Shown in pieces: positions 10,029-21,004 of a DNA stretch of 64,000 bases; position 1 is the first letter of the stretch; every line of letters starts with the position of its first letter. The DNA lies in assembly GCA_037127315.1 (NCBI GenBank), contig JBBBDQ010000309.1:372001-436000 (forward strand), in the 5' to 3' direction. Position numbers and translations under genes: made by a program. The notes beneath the pieces were generated by a model. It was not told where the DNA came from, did not search any database, and saw only the letters and a program-made list of their open reading frames with translations. The stretch is from Ascarosepion bandense (taxonomy: Eukaryota; Mollusca; Cephalopoda; Sepiida; Sepiidae).

Positions 10029-10740
10029 TTTCGGCTCTTGCACCTTCAGGCCTTTATCAGGTGCTTGTCGATCCGGATAACCTGTAAGGAATTTCAAACT
10101 GAACCATTCATTTAATCTACGAGTATAAATTGTTCTCCTTCCGCTGATGATGTCTAGAGATATCTCGTCTACATTTTATTTAATACTACTCCAGGCTTTA
10201 TGAGAAGTAATGTTACGGTACGGTGAAGGTTGGCCTGTGATATACGGATGTCTTGAACCCATTCTCTGTGCAAGTTCTTAGTACATCCATAAAGTATAAC
10301 TGATTATTGTTTCCTTCCATTATGCACTGGATCGAAAGTTGTACTGACTTCATATGGTTCAGCAATATTTGTACAGCTACGTGGTGTGGCCAGAGTATAA
10401 AAGTTGTATTGACGTATCGCAACTACTCTGTTGGTTTTAGTTGTGCTATTCCTAAAGCTATTTCACTGAAGTATTCTACGTACATGTTCAAAATCACTGG
10501 TGATAACATCGCTGTTATCAACAGTGACAAACAGTCCTTCCCTCTGTTAGTGTATGTCAGACTCTAGTTGGAATGTACACAGAATGTCAAAATCAGGTTA
10601 TCTGATACGTTCTCCAAAGCGGAGACTAATTCCAATCGGTTTCATACAACCAGTTGAAACCCATTCGTAGGAACTCTGGTAACCAGATTCAACATATCTA
10701 AGTTTATCATTCGATTACTATGGGTGGGAGATCGATTCTA
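10029..10740 (-). pseudogene. Penelope-like reverse transcriptase fragment and 3' flank
   Basis: On the minus strand 10,210-10,520 reads NMYVEYFSEIALGIAQ, a stop, then LRYVNTTFILWPH and NNQLYFMDVLRT. This is the palm segment around the catalytic YVDD box of Penelope-like RTs, where YVDD has become YVNT, so catalysis would be lost. Downstream at 10,030-10,075 the strand carries CTGATAA, a GGC/GCC-closed segment and GAAAAG, like the tail signature of these elements. The sequence between 10,560 and 10,740 is poorly conserved and its inclusion is tentative. Confidence 0.6.
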
Positions 10741-10764
10741 CAAATTGTTCTAAGTTCTTAAAAT

Positions 10765-12054
10765 ATTTTTTTTTTTTTTTTATAAGCGTTTCACCCCGAG
10801 CAAGGCATGTCACTGCCACTGCTGTGCAGGGGGCTACGTAGAGAGGAGAAAGGCTGGTTAAATATAGGACATAACAGAGGGTGGGTGATAGGCGGGTGAG
10901 GATACCGAGAATGAGGGTTGGGTAGATGAGAGTGTTGTGAGAATAGTTGGGAGTTAGTGTGATAGGAGGTGTCTATTGACCCTACATTTAAACACCTGGA
11001 GATTGTAACTGTCGGGAAAGCAGACTTGTGGAAGGGAGTTCCACAGGCGGGAAGCGCGAGAAAAGAAGCTGTTGGAGTAGAATTTACGGTTACATCTTAT
11101 TTGTTTAACTGTAAAAGGGTGGGACCTAGTTGCTAATCTAGTATCTCGTGTAAATTCGTGCTTGGGCGGCACCAGTGATCTAAGCTCATCGGAGCAGAAG
11201 CCATGAAAGTACTTGTAGAGGAGGCACAGGGAAGCTACATCACGCCGGTGTGAGAGCGGCTGCAGCCGGTCTGCCAAGTTAGTATCAACCACGTTACAGA
11301 TCCTCCTTTGTATTTTGTCAAGAAGCCCAAGGAGAGCAGCAGGGGCACCCGACCAGATATGGCAGCAATATTCAATACACGGGCGGATGGTAGATTTGTA
11401 TATGTGCAGAATAGTTTCAGGTGGGAAAAATTTCCGGGCCCTGCACAGAGAGCCGACTTTCATAGCAGCAGATTTGGCAATGGATTCGATATAGTCATTC
11501 CATTTGAGGTCCGCCGAGAGTGTGAGGCCAAGGAGGCGTAGTATTTTACTCTCTGGGAGGCTAGCCTGTCCCATGCTAATGGGAGGTAGATGCGATAGTC
11601 TATGGTGGTTAGTTGATAACAGCTTTGTTTTGGAGGCATTGAAATTTACCAACCATTTCCTACCCCAGGTCACTACGGATTGGAGGTCCCTTTCCAGTGC
11701 GGCAGCGAGGTTCACTTTGTCGTCCAGACCTGGTTTCTGATCGATGCGGGAGTAGATTGTTGTGTCGTCGGCATACATGCCAACTTGGGATCTAATGGTG
11801 TCGGGGAGATCATTAATGTAGATCAGAAATAGCGTGGGACCTAGGATAGAACCTTAAGGGACGCCCGCGTTCGTCTGGTAGTTTTGGGAGGCATGCCCAT
11901 GCTTTTATCCCTGCCAGAAAATTCCAACTAAAACCTAATTCGTCCCCCTGGTTCTCACCCGCTTGCTCGGCCGCTATTGCCCACCGGAACCATTTCTTCC
12001 GGCTCTATCGAAGCTGCTCGTCGAACCAAAACAGGCGCCTTTTCACCTCAGCAC
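10765..12054 (-). mobile_element. LINE family A, copy 2, with 5' inversion
   Basis: The minus strand from a poly-T tract at 10,765 to 11,898 is the 3' end, C-terminal region and RT palm of family A. At 11,898/11,899 the element flips: 11,899-12,054 is plus-strand family A sequence nearly identical to 13,850-14,005. Roughly 0.9 kb of the element between the two pieces is missing. This is the structure expected from twin priming during target-primed reverse transcription. No target duplication is obvious. Confidence 0.85.
10954..11893 (-). pseudogene. Reverse transcriptase C-terminal half, LINE family A copy 2
   Basis: An open frame of 274 codons starts within the catalytic MYADDTTIYS box (about 11,770) and runs through the thumb and C-terminal domain (YKSTIRPCIEYCCHIWSG, LSHRRDVASLCLLYKYFHGF, SRASRLWNSLPQVCFPDSYN), ending HLLSH. 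Extending upstream gives motif B, where the usual CAG/CAA is replaced by TAA (GVP-stop-GSILGPTLF). RT motif A and the endonuclease are lost to truncation and inversion. It is better preserved than copy 1. Confidence 0.85.
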
Positions 12055-12440
12055 GGTTGTTTTTTTTTAAATTTTATTGTTCTGTCATTCCCTTGCTAAC
12101 TGGACACATGGCTTGGAGGTGATCCCCCCCTCCATCACACTACTGCCTGTTACTGCTTACTTAAGGTAACTTAATCTCTCCAGAACTCTCCAGAACTGTA
12201 TAGAAGAAACAAAATGGAGATAATTTTTGAAATTTTCTTAACTTTTTTCTGTCAGCCAGCCTGCAACTTGGTGAGTTTAGCCAGTGTGATCTTATTTTTT
12301 GAATTATTTATTTATTTTGATTTGTATTTTTTATTTTATTTCGGTTCTTTTCTGCCTAATTTTTGTGTAAATTGTTGTTAATTATCAAATTTAGGTTTGA
12401 CTTATACTAAGTTGAAACTTAATTATCTTCAGTCACACAT
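12055..12440. other. Spacer between two family A copies
   Basis: No gene is seen. It starts with T-rich sequence right after the inverted LINE segment and ends in a poly-T tract before the next family A leader. Confidence 0.5.
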
Positions 12441-14005
12441 TTATTCTTTTTTTTTTAATTGGAGTAGATAGTACCTTCTATCGCCCGGTCTCACACTCCA
12501 CCCCCTTCTTTTGGACAGGAGTAGAGGTGATCGCCTTGTTTCTTGTTTAGGAAGGGGTTCCCGGTTCATCTCTCTCTTTTTCGGTCTTTATGTCGGTTCG
12601 GCTGGAAGCTTTTTGCAGTTGGTGAGTATGGTGGCAAAGTCTCTTCATTCTGAGGGTACCGGGTTGGCAGTTTCCTGGTTGCTGCTTCCGACTGGTAGTT
12701 AGGAGCCCGAACTCTTGCGTAGCGTCTCGAGAGGCTGCTCTGATCAACAGTTGAATAATATCGGGGTTCCTGTAGTGCCATTTCGCGCATGGACGGGCTT
12801 CCCTGCATGAATTTCCGATGGGCAACCCCGAGGCCACATTATGCTGCAGGCGGCGCCATTCTCCATCCTTCACCTGCTGCAATTAACGACCATCTGACCC
12901 TACTCTAGACCTCTCTATCCACAACTACAACCAACATGAAATTTAACAAACAAAATAGCAAGCCTAAACCAGCTAGTCGTAAATCGCCCAAACCTATCTG
13001 CGTTACCTTCACAAATATACGAGGTATTCGCAGTAACTTTAATAGTGTAGAGTCTTTCCTTCTAACTAACTCACCCGATATCTTAGCTATATGTGAGACT
13101 AACCTTGACCCTTCTATCCCCTCTTCAGAGCTGTTCGTTCCTGGTTACCTTCCTCTCTTCAGGAAGGACTCCAATGTCCATATGCATGGGCTTGGTGTAT
13201 ATGTCAGCGAACAACTCCCCCTAGCCAGGGTCACATCTCTTGAATCCCTTGATCATTCCTTCATGTGCTTCCGTCTCTCACTTCTAAGCTCGGTTAGCTA
13301 TCTCTTCTTCCTCTACCGCTCCCCCTCCTCCTCTGACTGTACGTTACTTGATTGCATCTCTAATAACATCGACAGGGCCATTTCTTCTCACCCATCTGCC
13401 CAAATATTTGTGTTTGGCGATTTTAACGCCCACCACACCAAGTGGCTTGAAAACTCAGCCACCGACCTTGCTGGGATCCGCACCATGCACTTTTCAATAG
13501 CCCAAGCTCTAACGCAAGTGGTGGACTTCCCCACGCGTTTCTCTAAAAACCCTAACGGAAGGGACTCTTTACTCGACCTTTGTTTGACTTCCATCCCAGA
13601 CTCCTGCACTACCAGGCAACTCTGCCCCCTTGGAAATTCTGACCACGCCGTAGTCTCCGTAAACATATCAATCCGCACTAACTCTTCCCAAGAAAACCAG
13701 ACCAGCAGAATATCATACTGCTACCAAAGAGCCGACTGGGACTCGTTCAGGGACTTCCTCTGCGACGTCCCCTGGAACAACGTCTTTGATCTTCCTGTCG
13801 AAGACTGTGCCTCCGAAGTCTCCTCTTGGGTTAAGGCTGGCATCGATGCTTTTATACCTGCCAGAAAATTCCAACTAAAACCTAATTCGTCCCCCTGGTT
13901 CTCACCCGCTTGCTCGGCCGCTATTGCCCACCGGAACCATTTCTTCCGGCTCTATCGAAGCTGCTCGTCGAACCAAAACAGGCGCCTTTTCACCTCAGCA
14001 CGTAG
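12441..14005 (+). mobile_element. LINE family A, copy 3 (5' half: leader plus endonuclease)
   Basis: The left part (about 12,459-12,620) matches the monomers at 32,592-33,000 (GGAGTAGATAG, ATCGCCCGGT, CACACTCCACCC, TTGTTTCcTGTTTAGGA-type blocks), so it is the family's 5' leader. An endonuclease frame follows from 12,936. LINE similarity stops at a CTCAGCACG at about 14,005, the same point at which the inverted part of copy 2 stops. The RT is absent. Confidence 0.8.
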
Positions 14006-14117
14006 TGGGTTGATTATATCCACCAAGAATCTACCCAGCTGGTGGAATGCCGAGCTCCTGCAGCTTAACAGAATATCCCCCTTTGTTCACCTTAATGTTG
14101 AATTCAGTGTGAATTAA
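12936..14117 (+). CDS. LINE family A endonuclease (APE type), open frame
   Basis: A frame of 393 codons starts at an ATG right after the leader. The exonuclease-endonuclease-phosphatase domain occupies about residues 20-260, with FTNIRGIRSN near the start, the catalytic Glu in AICETNLD, GDFNAHHTKW, and GNSDHAVVSV near the end of the domain. These cover the metal-binding and catalytic positions of the AP-like nuclease that nicks target DNA. From about residue 357 (SARSGLIIS) the protein departs from the LINE and is read from flanking DNA, so this is a truncated copy. Whether it is translated is unknown. Confidence 0.75.
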   Translation: MKFNKQNSKPKPASRKSPKPICVTFTNIRGIRSNFNSVESFLLTNSPDILAICETNLDPSIPSSELFVPGYLPLFRKDSNVHMHGLGVYVSEQLPLARVTSLESLDHSFMCFRLSLLSSVSYLFFLYRSPSSSDCTLLDCISNNIDRAISSHPSAQIFVFGDFNAHHTKWLENSATDLAGIRTMHFSIAQALTQVVDFPTRFSKNPNGRDSLLDLCLTSIPDSCTTRQLCPLGNSDHAVVSVNISIRTNSSQENQTSRISYCYQRADWDSFRDFLCDVPWNNVFDLPVEDCASEVSSWVKAGIDAFIPARKFQLKPNSSPWFSPACSAAIAHRNHFFRLYRSCSSNQNRRLFTSARSGLIISTKNLPSWWNAELLQLNRISPFVHLNVEFSVN

Positions 14118-14963
14118 TTTTTATTTAGGGCTTGTGATAGCTTTTTCTCGGTGTTAAGATTGGATCGTTTTTCATCTTTCTATATCTACTATCAAGCCAT
14201 TAAGTTTGCTTCTCTCTGGATGTATTCTTACTTGTTCATCATTAATATAGCGTTGGCTTTGACATCTGCCAGTATGATACTAGCGTCACTCTCAAGGTTT
14301 TGATTGCCATGTTTACTTCCCTTGTAATGTCCTTTTCTAGCACTTGTCTCTCTTTCTGTTTTAATTTCTTAATTTCTTTCTTGAGCCTGAAGTATCTTCA
14401 AGGCAACATTTCCAGGTGATACTATAATATCTAAGAATAGGTCACACCTGATTCCTAAGAGGCACTCAACAACTAATTGCTGATTTTGACAATAGTTCTT
14501 ACCAAAGCGTATTGGGATTTGCTACTATTCCTTTCATTTGTGCTAGTTTTCGTATTTGGAGAGCATTGATCTTTGACAATTCCTCATTGTATGATTTATT
14601 CAGGACTTGTATTCTGTATTTTTTGGGGTTAAGTGTTCATCAACTAAGTAATTTTCTCATTTCTTCGGAGTGTTCATGTTCAAACTGATGTCTCGTCCAG
14701 CGGTTGTAGAGAATCCTTTTCCCAATAGAAGCGGTCTTTACTCTTTCCAATACTCTTTGAACTCCCTCGATGTTTTGATTGGTGGAACACGACCCCTCGC
14801 TGAATCCAGTCAACTTCTCTGACCTTCGGTCGATTCCGCCCACGTTGTATTGTTGATCTCGGATTAGCCAAATCAGGATCGTTTCTTACCACTTGACGAG
14901 GCTGGTCCAGACATACGAAGGATTGCTATATAATGAAAACCAGATTTAAGACCGCAACGACAT

Positions 14964-14965
<2 letters not shown>
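14118..14965. other. Unassigned; possible decayed coding sequence on minus strand
   Basis: On the minus strand short stretches look protein-like (LKKEIKKLKQKERQVLEKD near 14,340-14,400; DRRSEKLTGFSEGSC near 14,780-14,830) but no frame is long and I do not recognise a family. It may be another old element. Confidence is low. Confidence 0.25.

Positions 14966-15005
<40 letters not shown>
14966..15005. repeat. (TA)n microsatellite
   Basis: About 20 TA units, about 90 bp left of palindrome P4. Confidence 0.95.
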
Positions 15006-15009
<4 letters not shown>

Positions 15010-15097
15010 AACAAAGTTATAGAACACGTAGGTTTTTTTACTTACTGTTCATGCATTTACTTTTATAAAAAGTGCTCGATACAACGTAGAGCATTAT

Positions 15098-15199
15098 ATT
15101 GTAATGGTTGTTACAATGGTTTATAAAATCACGCGTTTCGTGAAAATTTTTGTGTAGTGATAGTATGATTTTATAAACGATTATAACAACCATTACAAT
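15098..15199. repeat. Palindromic element P4
   Basis: 34-bp arms (15,098-15,131 and 15,166-15,199) match inverted with two mismatches; the centre reads CGCGTTTCGTGAAAATTTTT. TA repeats lie directly right. Confidence 0.8.
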
Positions 15200-16789
15200 A
15201 TATATATATAATTACAAGATTACAAGCAAGTCAAAATAAGTGACGAAAAAGAAATATAAGTTGGCTGGTGTTTCAGTAGCACGATAATATTCGTGCTGAA
15301 TTATTTTAACGGGACAATGGTTTATCCAACTTCAAGTTGGTTGAATTTGCAATGTTTCTCTCTCCCTTCTTGTTTCTAGCAGCAGCAAGCCAGTTTCAGT
15401 CTGACCGTATTATTCCATTCGCCTTTTAAATCTCTTTCCAGCCTGCCGTCTCAAGGCCCGGAAGCCGACTCGAGTAATTTAATCTTGCATTGTGATTTTG
15501 TTAAACATGCACTTAGACTGGGGTGAGAAAAAATTATGTAAGGTTTCAATTTCCTTCACTGTATAACTCTTACCGGCTCGAAATGAAAACAATTACATTT
15601 AACCATTTCGACTTCCAATAGAAGGGGAGAAAAACATACTCCCTCTTACTGTCTGCCTGCTTTTATCAACTGTCCTGGTAATCCAGTACACAAGAAATTG
15701 TCAAGGCCACATCTAGACTCAGGGTCGCATATCGTCAAAACCCTTTGACATATATTTTGACTAGAATCGCTTGAATAAATTCGCTTAAAAATAATTGTGT
15801 ACTCCTTGTTTTCCGCACCTGTGTTTTCCAGTTGTTAACATTTCGGTTACTTTCCTCGACAAAACGAATTGTATTCTCTAATTTTAGAGAAATCTCTCCT
15901 CAAATTGAAAATCACTTAGAATTAATACCATCCATCTGAAAATAGGGTTACAGAACTACCTTTAGGTTTCCACATCTGTGTAGAATTATCAGGTTGTTTT
16001 GAATCCGGCCAAATAATAATTGTGAATTTTATTTCTGGGCTGGTAATTATGTACTTGCACCTAGTGTAAATGGTCGAACAATAACTAAATAGTACTGAAT
16101 AAAGAACTCGATGATAACATGAACATGAACGAGAACGATCTACACCCATAGATTAAATAAAAGGCTCAATTCGAAATTCTCTGAAGGTTACTCGGACCAA
16201 CAGGACCTGATTATGACCACCTGATATGCTGACAACGACAGCATTATAGAGAAGTGTGCTTGGCCCGAGAGTCTTTAAAACTTTAAATTAAGAAACTCAT
16301 CACATGAATACCATAGCTTATGAAGAACTTTTCAAAATATTGCACTATTTTTTCAATCCGAGTTTGTTTTTGTTTTGTTTTTGTTTTTTGTTTTTTGTTT
16401 TTTTTTAACACCGGTTTCCATACGATCACAAGCAACTTCAAGCCTGGTCAGTAACTAGATGGGTTTCTGCTTAGAAGTATCAGGTGCTATAAGCTTGGAT
16501 GTGCAAGAGGGGTTTCAATTTCAATTGGATTCGTTATAGTTATATTCACTTATGCGCAAATACCCTTGCGAAATCCACCTCTTTTCTCTCAAGTTAATTA
16601 GTAAGATTTATATCACTAAAACCAATATTATCTCTGCTACAGATAAAAATAAAACTGTGTACAAATATTTAGATTTAGGCATTAAATAATCCATAGCGTT
16701 CGATTTACCGCTAAAACAAAAAGAAAGATTTTTATTTTTTTGTTAATCTTGAGTTTTAGTCACTTGAAACCAATGAACCAAGGTAAAAA
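15200..16789. other. No gene seen
   Basis: About 1.6 kb without recognisable coding sequence. A T-rich (TTTTTG)n-like stretch lies at 16,360-16,405. Confidence 0.5.
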
Positions 16790-17182
16790 AAGTACACTTT
16801 GAAGCATGGATGAATGTTGGCTAGGGAGAAGTTGATGGAGAAGTTCGGTTTTTGTAATTTTGATGATAAGTTTAAAAGATTTACATGGATCTGAGAAAGC
16901 ATTTTGAATGGTTTGCATGTCTGTTTGGTTGTGAGCTGCAAGAGCACAACCTTTCGAAAAAAGAAGATCCATGACCATTTGGATGCTATTTTTTTATTTA
17001 GGTTTAAATCTCTGCCGATTGTAAAGCCCACTCTTTATGTAAAAATCAAAAGCAACCCTGCTGTTTCGATGCTTAAAAGCATGCTCCAAATTAGTCGAAA
17101 AAAAAAACATCACAAAAAGAAGAGAAGCTAGAACATACGCTTTCCTTATCCAACCCGACATACCAAATCCATCAGAAATCAC
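16790..17182 (-). pseudogene. LINE reverse transcriptase fragment (RTE/CR1-like)
   Basis: Two overlapping minus-strand frames together resemble an RT palm: AYVLASLLFVMFF and NRQRFKPK in one, then CALAAHNQTDMQTIQNAFSD and LIIKITKTELLHQ in the other. In active relatives the box before CALxAH contains FADD; here it reads FSKG, so both catalytic Asp are gone. One frameshift joins the pieces. Placement in the RTE or CR1 group is uncertain. Confidence 0.55.
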
Positions 17183-17821
17183 AGATGATGAGTTTTCACA
17201 TAGGCCTTCATTTTATTATGAAAAGTAGTGATCATATCAAGAACTTTCTTAGATATACCAAACTTTTTAAAAAAGATCTACAAGGTACCCCCAATACACC
17301 GTGATTAGATCAACAAAAATTCAAAATGTTATTTTCCATAATCACGGGCTTGGATTTTTGGTTTTAACAAATATATTTCAACTTATAGGCTATTACTACG
17401 TGCAGATTTGCCATTTGATAGTTGATTTCTGATTTCGGAGATAGGAGGATTTAATTTTGTAACACTGTAAGTGTTCCTTATGCAACCACATTAAAATAGT
17501 ATCGACGGACCATAGATTCGAACCCTGAAATAGATAACTGAAGAATATCTTGATATGTGAACATCTTTTTCTTTTTTCTTGGGAAGAGCTAAGAGAGAAA
17601 GAGAAATAGGCGCTGGGGGTGGGCCGGCAGAGATAGAAGCGAGACACAGGGCACTCACGAAATGACATTGATTTATGTGACAGCAAATAAACGTAAACCA
17701 GTTCAGAGGTTCGCCAGGTTAATGCTGGCATGTGAATATACAGAATCAACAAACCTTTGTCTCCAAGGCTTCAGGCCACAAGACGTTGGCACGAAATCGT
17801 AATGGGTGATTAAAACCAGAT
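17183..17821. other. No gene seen
   Basis: No recognisable coding or repeat structure up to the SINE target duplication. Confidence 0.45.
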
Positions 17822-17832
17822 ACACGAAATTG

Positions 17833-18123
17833 TGCGTTGTGGTGCAGTGAATATCGACTCGAAACAAGAAATCTGGGAGCCGAGTTCGAATACCAGTTGA
17901 GTTCCTTGCACAAATACCCTTGGGAAAGGTATTAATCTGTCTGTTCCTTCCAGTTATGGGTTAAATATTAGGACAGATTGGGTTCTATAGACTTGGCTGG
18001 CAACCAGTCTGCCGCAGAATGCAATGGCAACCTACTGCCGGATAATCTTCTGTCCAGTGAGTCGTGTCTCTTTCGAGACATGATCGCCCAAAGCGTGTAT
18101 TACGTATGGCACTTAACTGACTG
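17833..18123 (+). mobile_element. tRNA-derived SINE, copy 1
   Basis: A 291-bp unit flanked by an 11-bp direct repeat ACACGAAATTG at 17,822-17,832 and 18,124-18,134. The head has an A-box-like TGGTGCAGTGA (17,840-17,850) and a B-box-like GAGTTCGAATACC (about 17,883-17,895), the internal Pol III promoter of a tRNA. The body includes CTGGCAACCAGTCTGCCGCA and ends CACTTAACTGACTG. A second copy lies inverted at 59,707-60,006. Octopus tRNA-derived SINEs are known; the exact family is not named here. Confidence 0.85.
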
Positions 18124-18134
18124 ACACGAAATTG

Positions 18135-21004
18135 GCATTAGACTTTTGGGAGAAAATACCCCGATTCCCAGCCACCACCATCTCCCCGCGCTAGATCGAA
18201 CGATTTTCAACAAAAAGGTACACGGTTTTGAAAAGAAGAGAGATCCGCTCGAGACACGATGGGAAAAGGTCCAGCTCAGAACGTTAAGACGCGAAAATTT
18301 CGTCCCCAGGCTAACAGGCACGTAACATAAGGAGACAGTGACTGTCTTACCTCTAGTGGCGGTTAGTTATAGCAAGCAGTGTTTTGTGGACTTTGAGAAA
18401 AAGTTGTATTGTGTCTTTTTTATTTTTTTATTTATTCTTTTCTTCTCTCTGTTGCTGTACAAAAAGTTACTAATATAATCATTAGTTTACATAGACTGGC
18501 TTTTGTTGCTGTCTCTTTATTTTATTTTTTTTTTTGTTTGTTCTTGTCTGCTTTCCTCTATTCCTGAATTGTGCACCCACCCCCACCTCTTCATTGCTGT
18601 TATCGCCGAGTACGACACCTTCGATTACACGGGGATGGACCGGCAGGCAACTAGCTGCAGCCTCAGGTGCAGTTAACTTACGGCCAGTTGATGCACGCAA
18701 CACGCATTTACGCAAGCCTGATTTTCTGTACGTAGTTAATGTTCTGAAAAAAGAATAGGAGACTAACCATTTTTAAAGGGCACACACCTTATTGTTTTGA
18801 TAAAAGAGTTTTTTTTTTTTTGCAAACTCATACATAACCTCTCACACTTGCCCAAGAAGACTCGACATCATCACTGACTTAAGAATTTTTCTTCGAATGA
18901 TGCGTGAAAACATTTTTTCTCTTTAAGTTTATTCTTTTTGTTTTTAGAGAAGGACAGAGTTGAGTTCTTTTGGGTTCTCATGTTTACAGGAGAGTAGATG
19001 AATTATCAGACTAAGCTTCCCCAATAGAAAAAGCATAAGTTATATTTACATCCTTTTTATCTAGGTACCTCCATAAAATCGCTGAAAAAACAGCATAGTC
19101 AGAAGGGAAAAGGTCCCAAACTAAATAAAACAAAGTTCTATGGGCAAAAAGTTTATATTACCATTAAGAGGATAGAACAAAGCTTTTTTTAAATATTTTT
19201 AAAATTTTTTAATTATTTCTAACACGTTCGAAATTGTTGTAGAAAGTCTTTTTTTATTACGTAAGCGCGATATCCAAATTGCCGCTATTTTCTTAAGTAA
19301 ACAAGCGTAATTGTTACGCAATGCACTTTTTTTGTCCGTGAAAAACATATTAATTTGGAAATTCTTGCATAAATCAAATAATGGTTGGATTTTGATGAAA
19401 ACTTCAGGACTTATTCCTAATTAACCGAAATCAATGTTGAAATAATTATTTTGTATAAAATATTGGTAAAAATATTTTTGTACATATGTTACCCCCCACC
19501 AATTAATTTCCACAAATGCTTAAAAATTCGAATATTGTCCACAATAAGCCTAATATAATTAAATTCAGAAGTCATTGCTAATCAACAGTTTTTTTTTTCT
19601 CCAATAGAGCCCCTTTTCTAAAAAATTGGTCCGAATTGCGAAAAATGCAATAATTATGCTAATTTCTATGTGGATAAACTTCTGATTGCTTTTATGAACA
19701 ATATAAATTAAGCGTATCATAGTCGGAAAAGAAAAAAAAATTCAATGAATAATGAATTTTTACAAGAAATATTTTCATTTTTTTTAAATTTTTTAATTAT
19801 ATTTAAAGTTTATTTATAAAATGTTTAAAATTATTGTTAAATTTCTTCCTCAACGTGTCCGGCTAGGTTATGTAATTAATGAATGAAGAAAATGTAAAAG
19901 CTTAATACAAATGATTGAGCCAATGGATTTTTAAAATAATTAAAACATTTTAATTGTGTGCATTTTTACGGTTGGCCGTACGTGATATTTATCATTTATC
20001 ATTACGTGATTAAAGGGTTGTCTTCCCTTACATAAAAAAATTACATTCGTATAATTTTATCGCCTCCGACCTCACTACTTTAGCCTTGTTTATAACTTCC
20101 GGTTGTCATTATGTCACTCGGCACTTGAGATAGCCGGCGTATATCGGATTACCTTAGCTAATAAAATGCTATAGCAAATATTTCAGAGAGTAAGCAAGTA
20201 CTTTGTTTGAAAAACAGATAAAGGTAAGATTTAACTTAAAAAATTGACTTCAATAACGTGTCAGCGACGTATATTTTATTTTTGCTAGATTTTTAAAACA
20301 GGAATGTGGCTACTGTTTAAAATCTGTCATCAATCAATAAAATGGCGGTACTTTTAAATTTTTTTTTTAATCTGAAATATTTTAGATTCCAATCAATACA
20401 ATTTCGCTTTAAAATACGCCAGTGTATTTTGTTTAATGGAATTACTAAATTTAATCTCTTGACTTTCAATTAAAACTAATTTTAAACCTAAAATATAACT
20501 TATTTATTTTAAAAATTTCATTTTAAAATCAGGAATCGAAAATTTATACTGAAAAGTGGATGTACCTATTTTTATCTGTGACTAATGATAAAATCAATCA
20601 AATAGTAGTGACCTGATCTTGAGTGTTTCTAGCTCTTGTTATAAAAATTGACTGCTGGAAGGCAGTTTAATTATAAAGAGATTAAATTTGAATACATCTT
20701 TACGACATTTTTGGCAACGTGTGAACAGGAAACGGCAGATCGACGAAACGAATACGAAACAAAACGAAAACGAGCAACAGCAGCAGCAACCGTCCGGCTT
20801 GCGTGGGTAATATATACAAATAATGTGCTTCGTGGATAAGGCAGATAAGAATAAAAGAACAAGAGAAATAACGGAACAAAGATGTGCTAATCTTCAGGAT
20901 CCCTAAAATCAAAAACGAAAGAAAAAAACTTCCAAAATGGATCGTATACATGGGAGAACTCTTCCATAACGAAAAAGGAAAACCTGCAATACACAAAATG
21001 AACT
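18135..21004. other. No gene seen; AT-rich, one dispersed repeat
   Basis: Nearly 2.9 kb without recognisable coding sequence. The stretch 19,060-19,290 (TAGGTACCTCCA, GAAAAAACAGcATAGT, TTCTAACACGTTCGAAATT) is related to 63,770-63,960, so it is a dispersed repeat of unknown type. A partial echo appears near 19,840. Confidence 0.5.

Noticed and set aside
18482..18758. Overlapping open frames on both strands as a host exon
   Set aside because: Low-complexity T-rich sequence, no recognised domain and no splice context that I could support.
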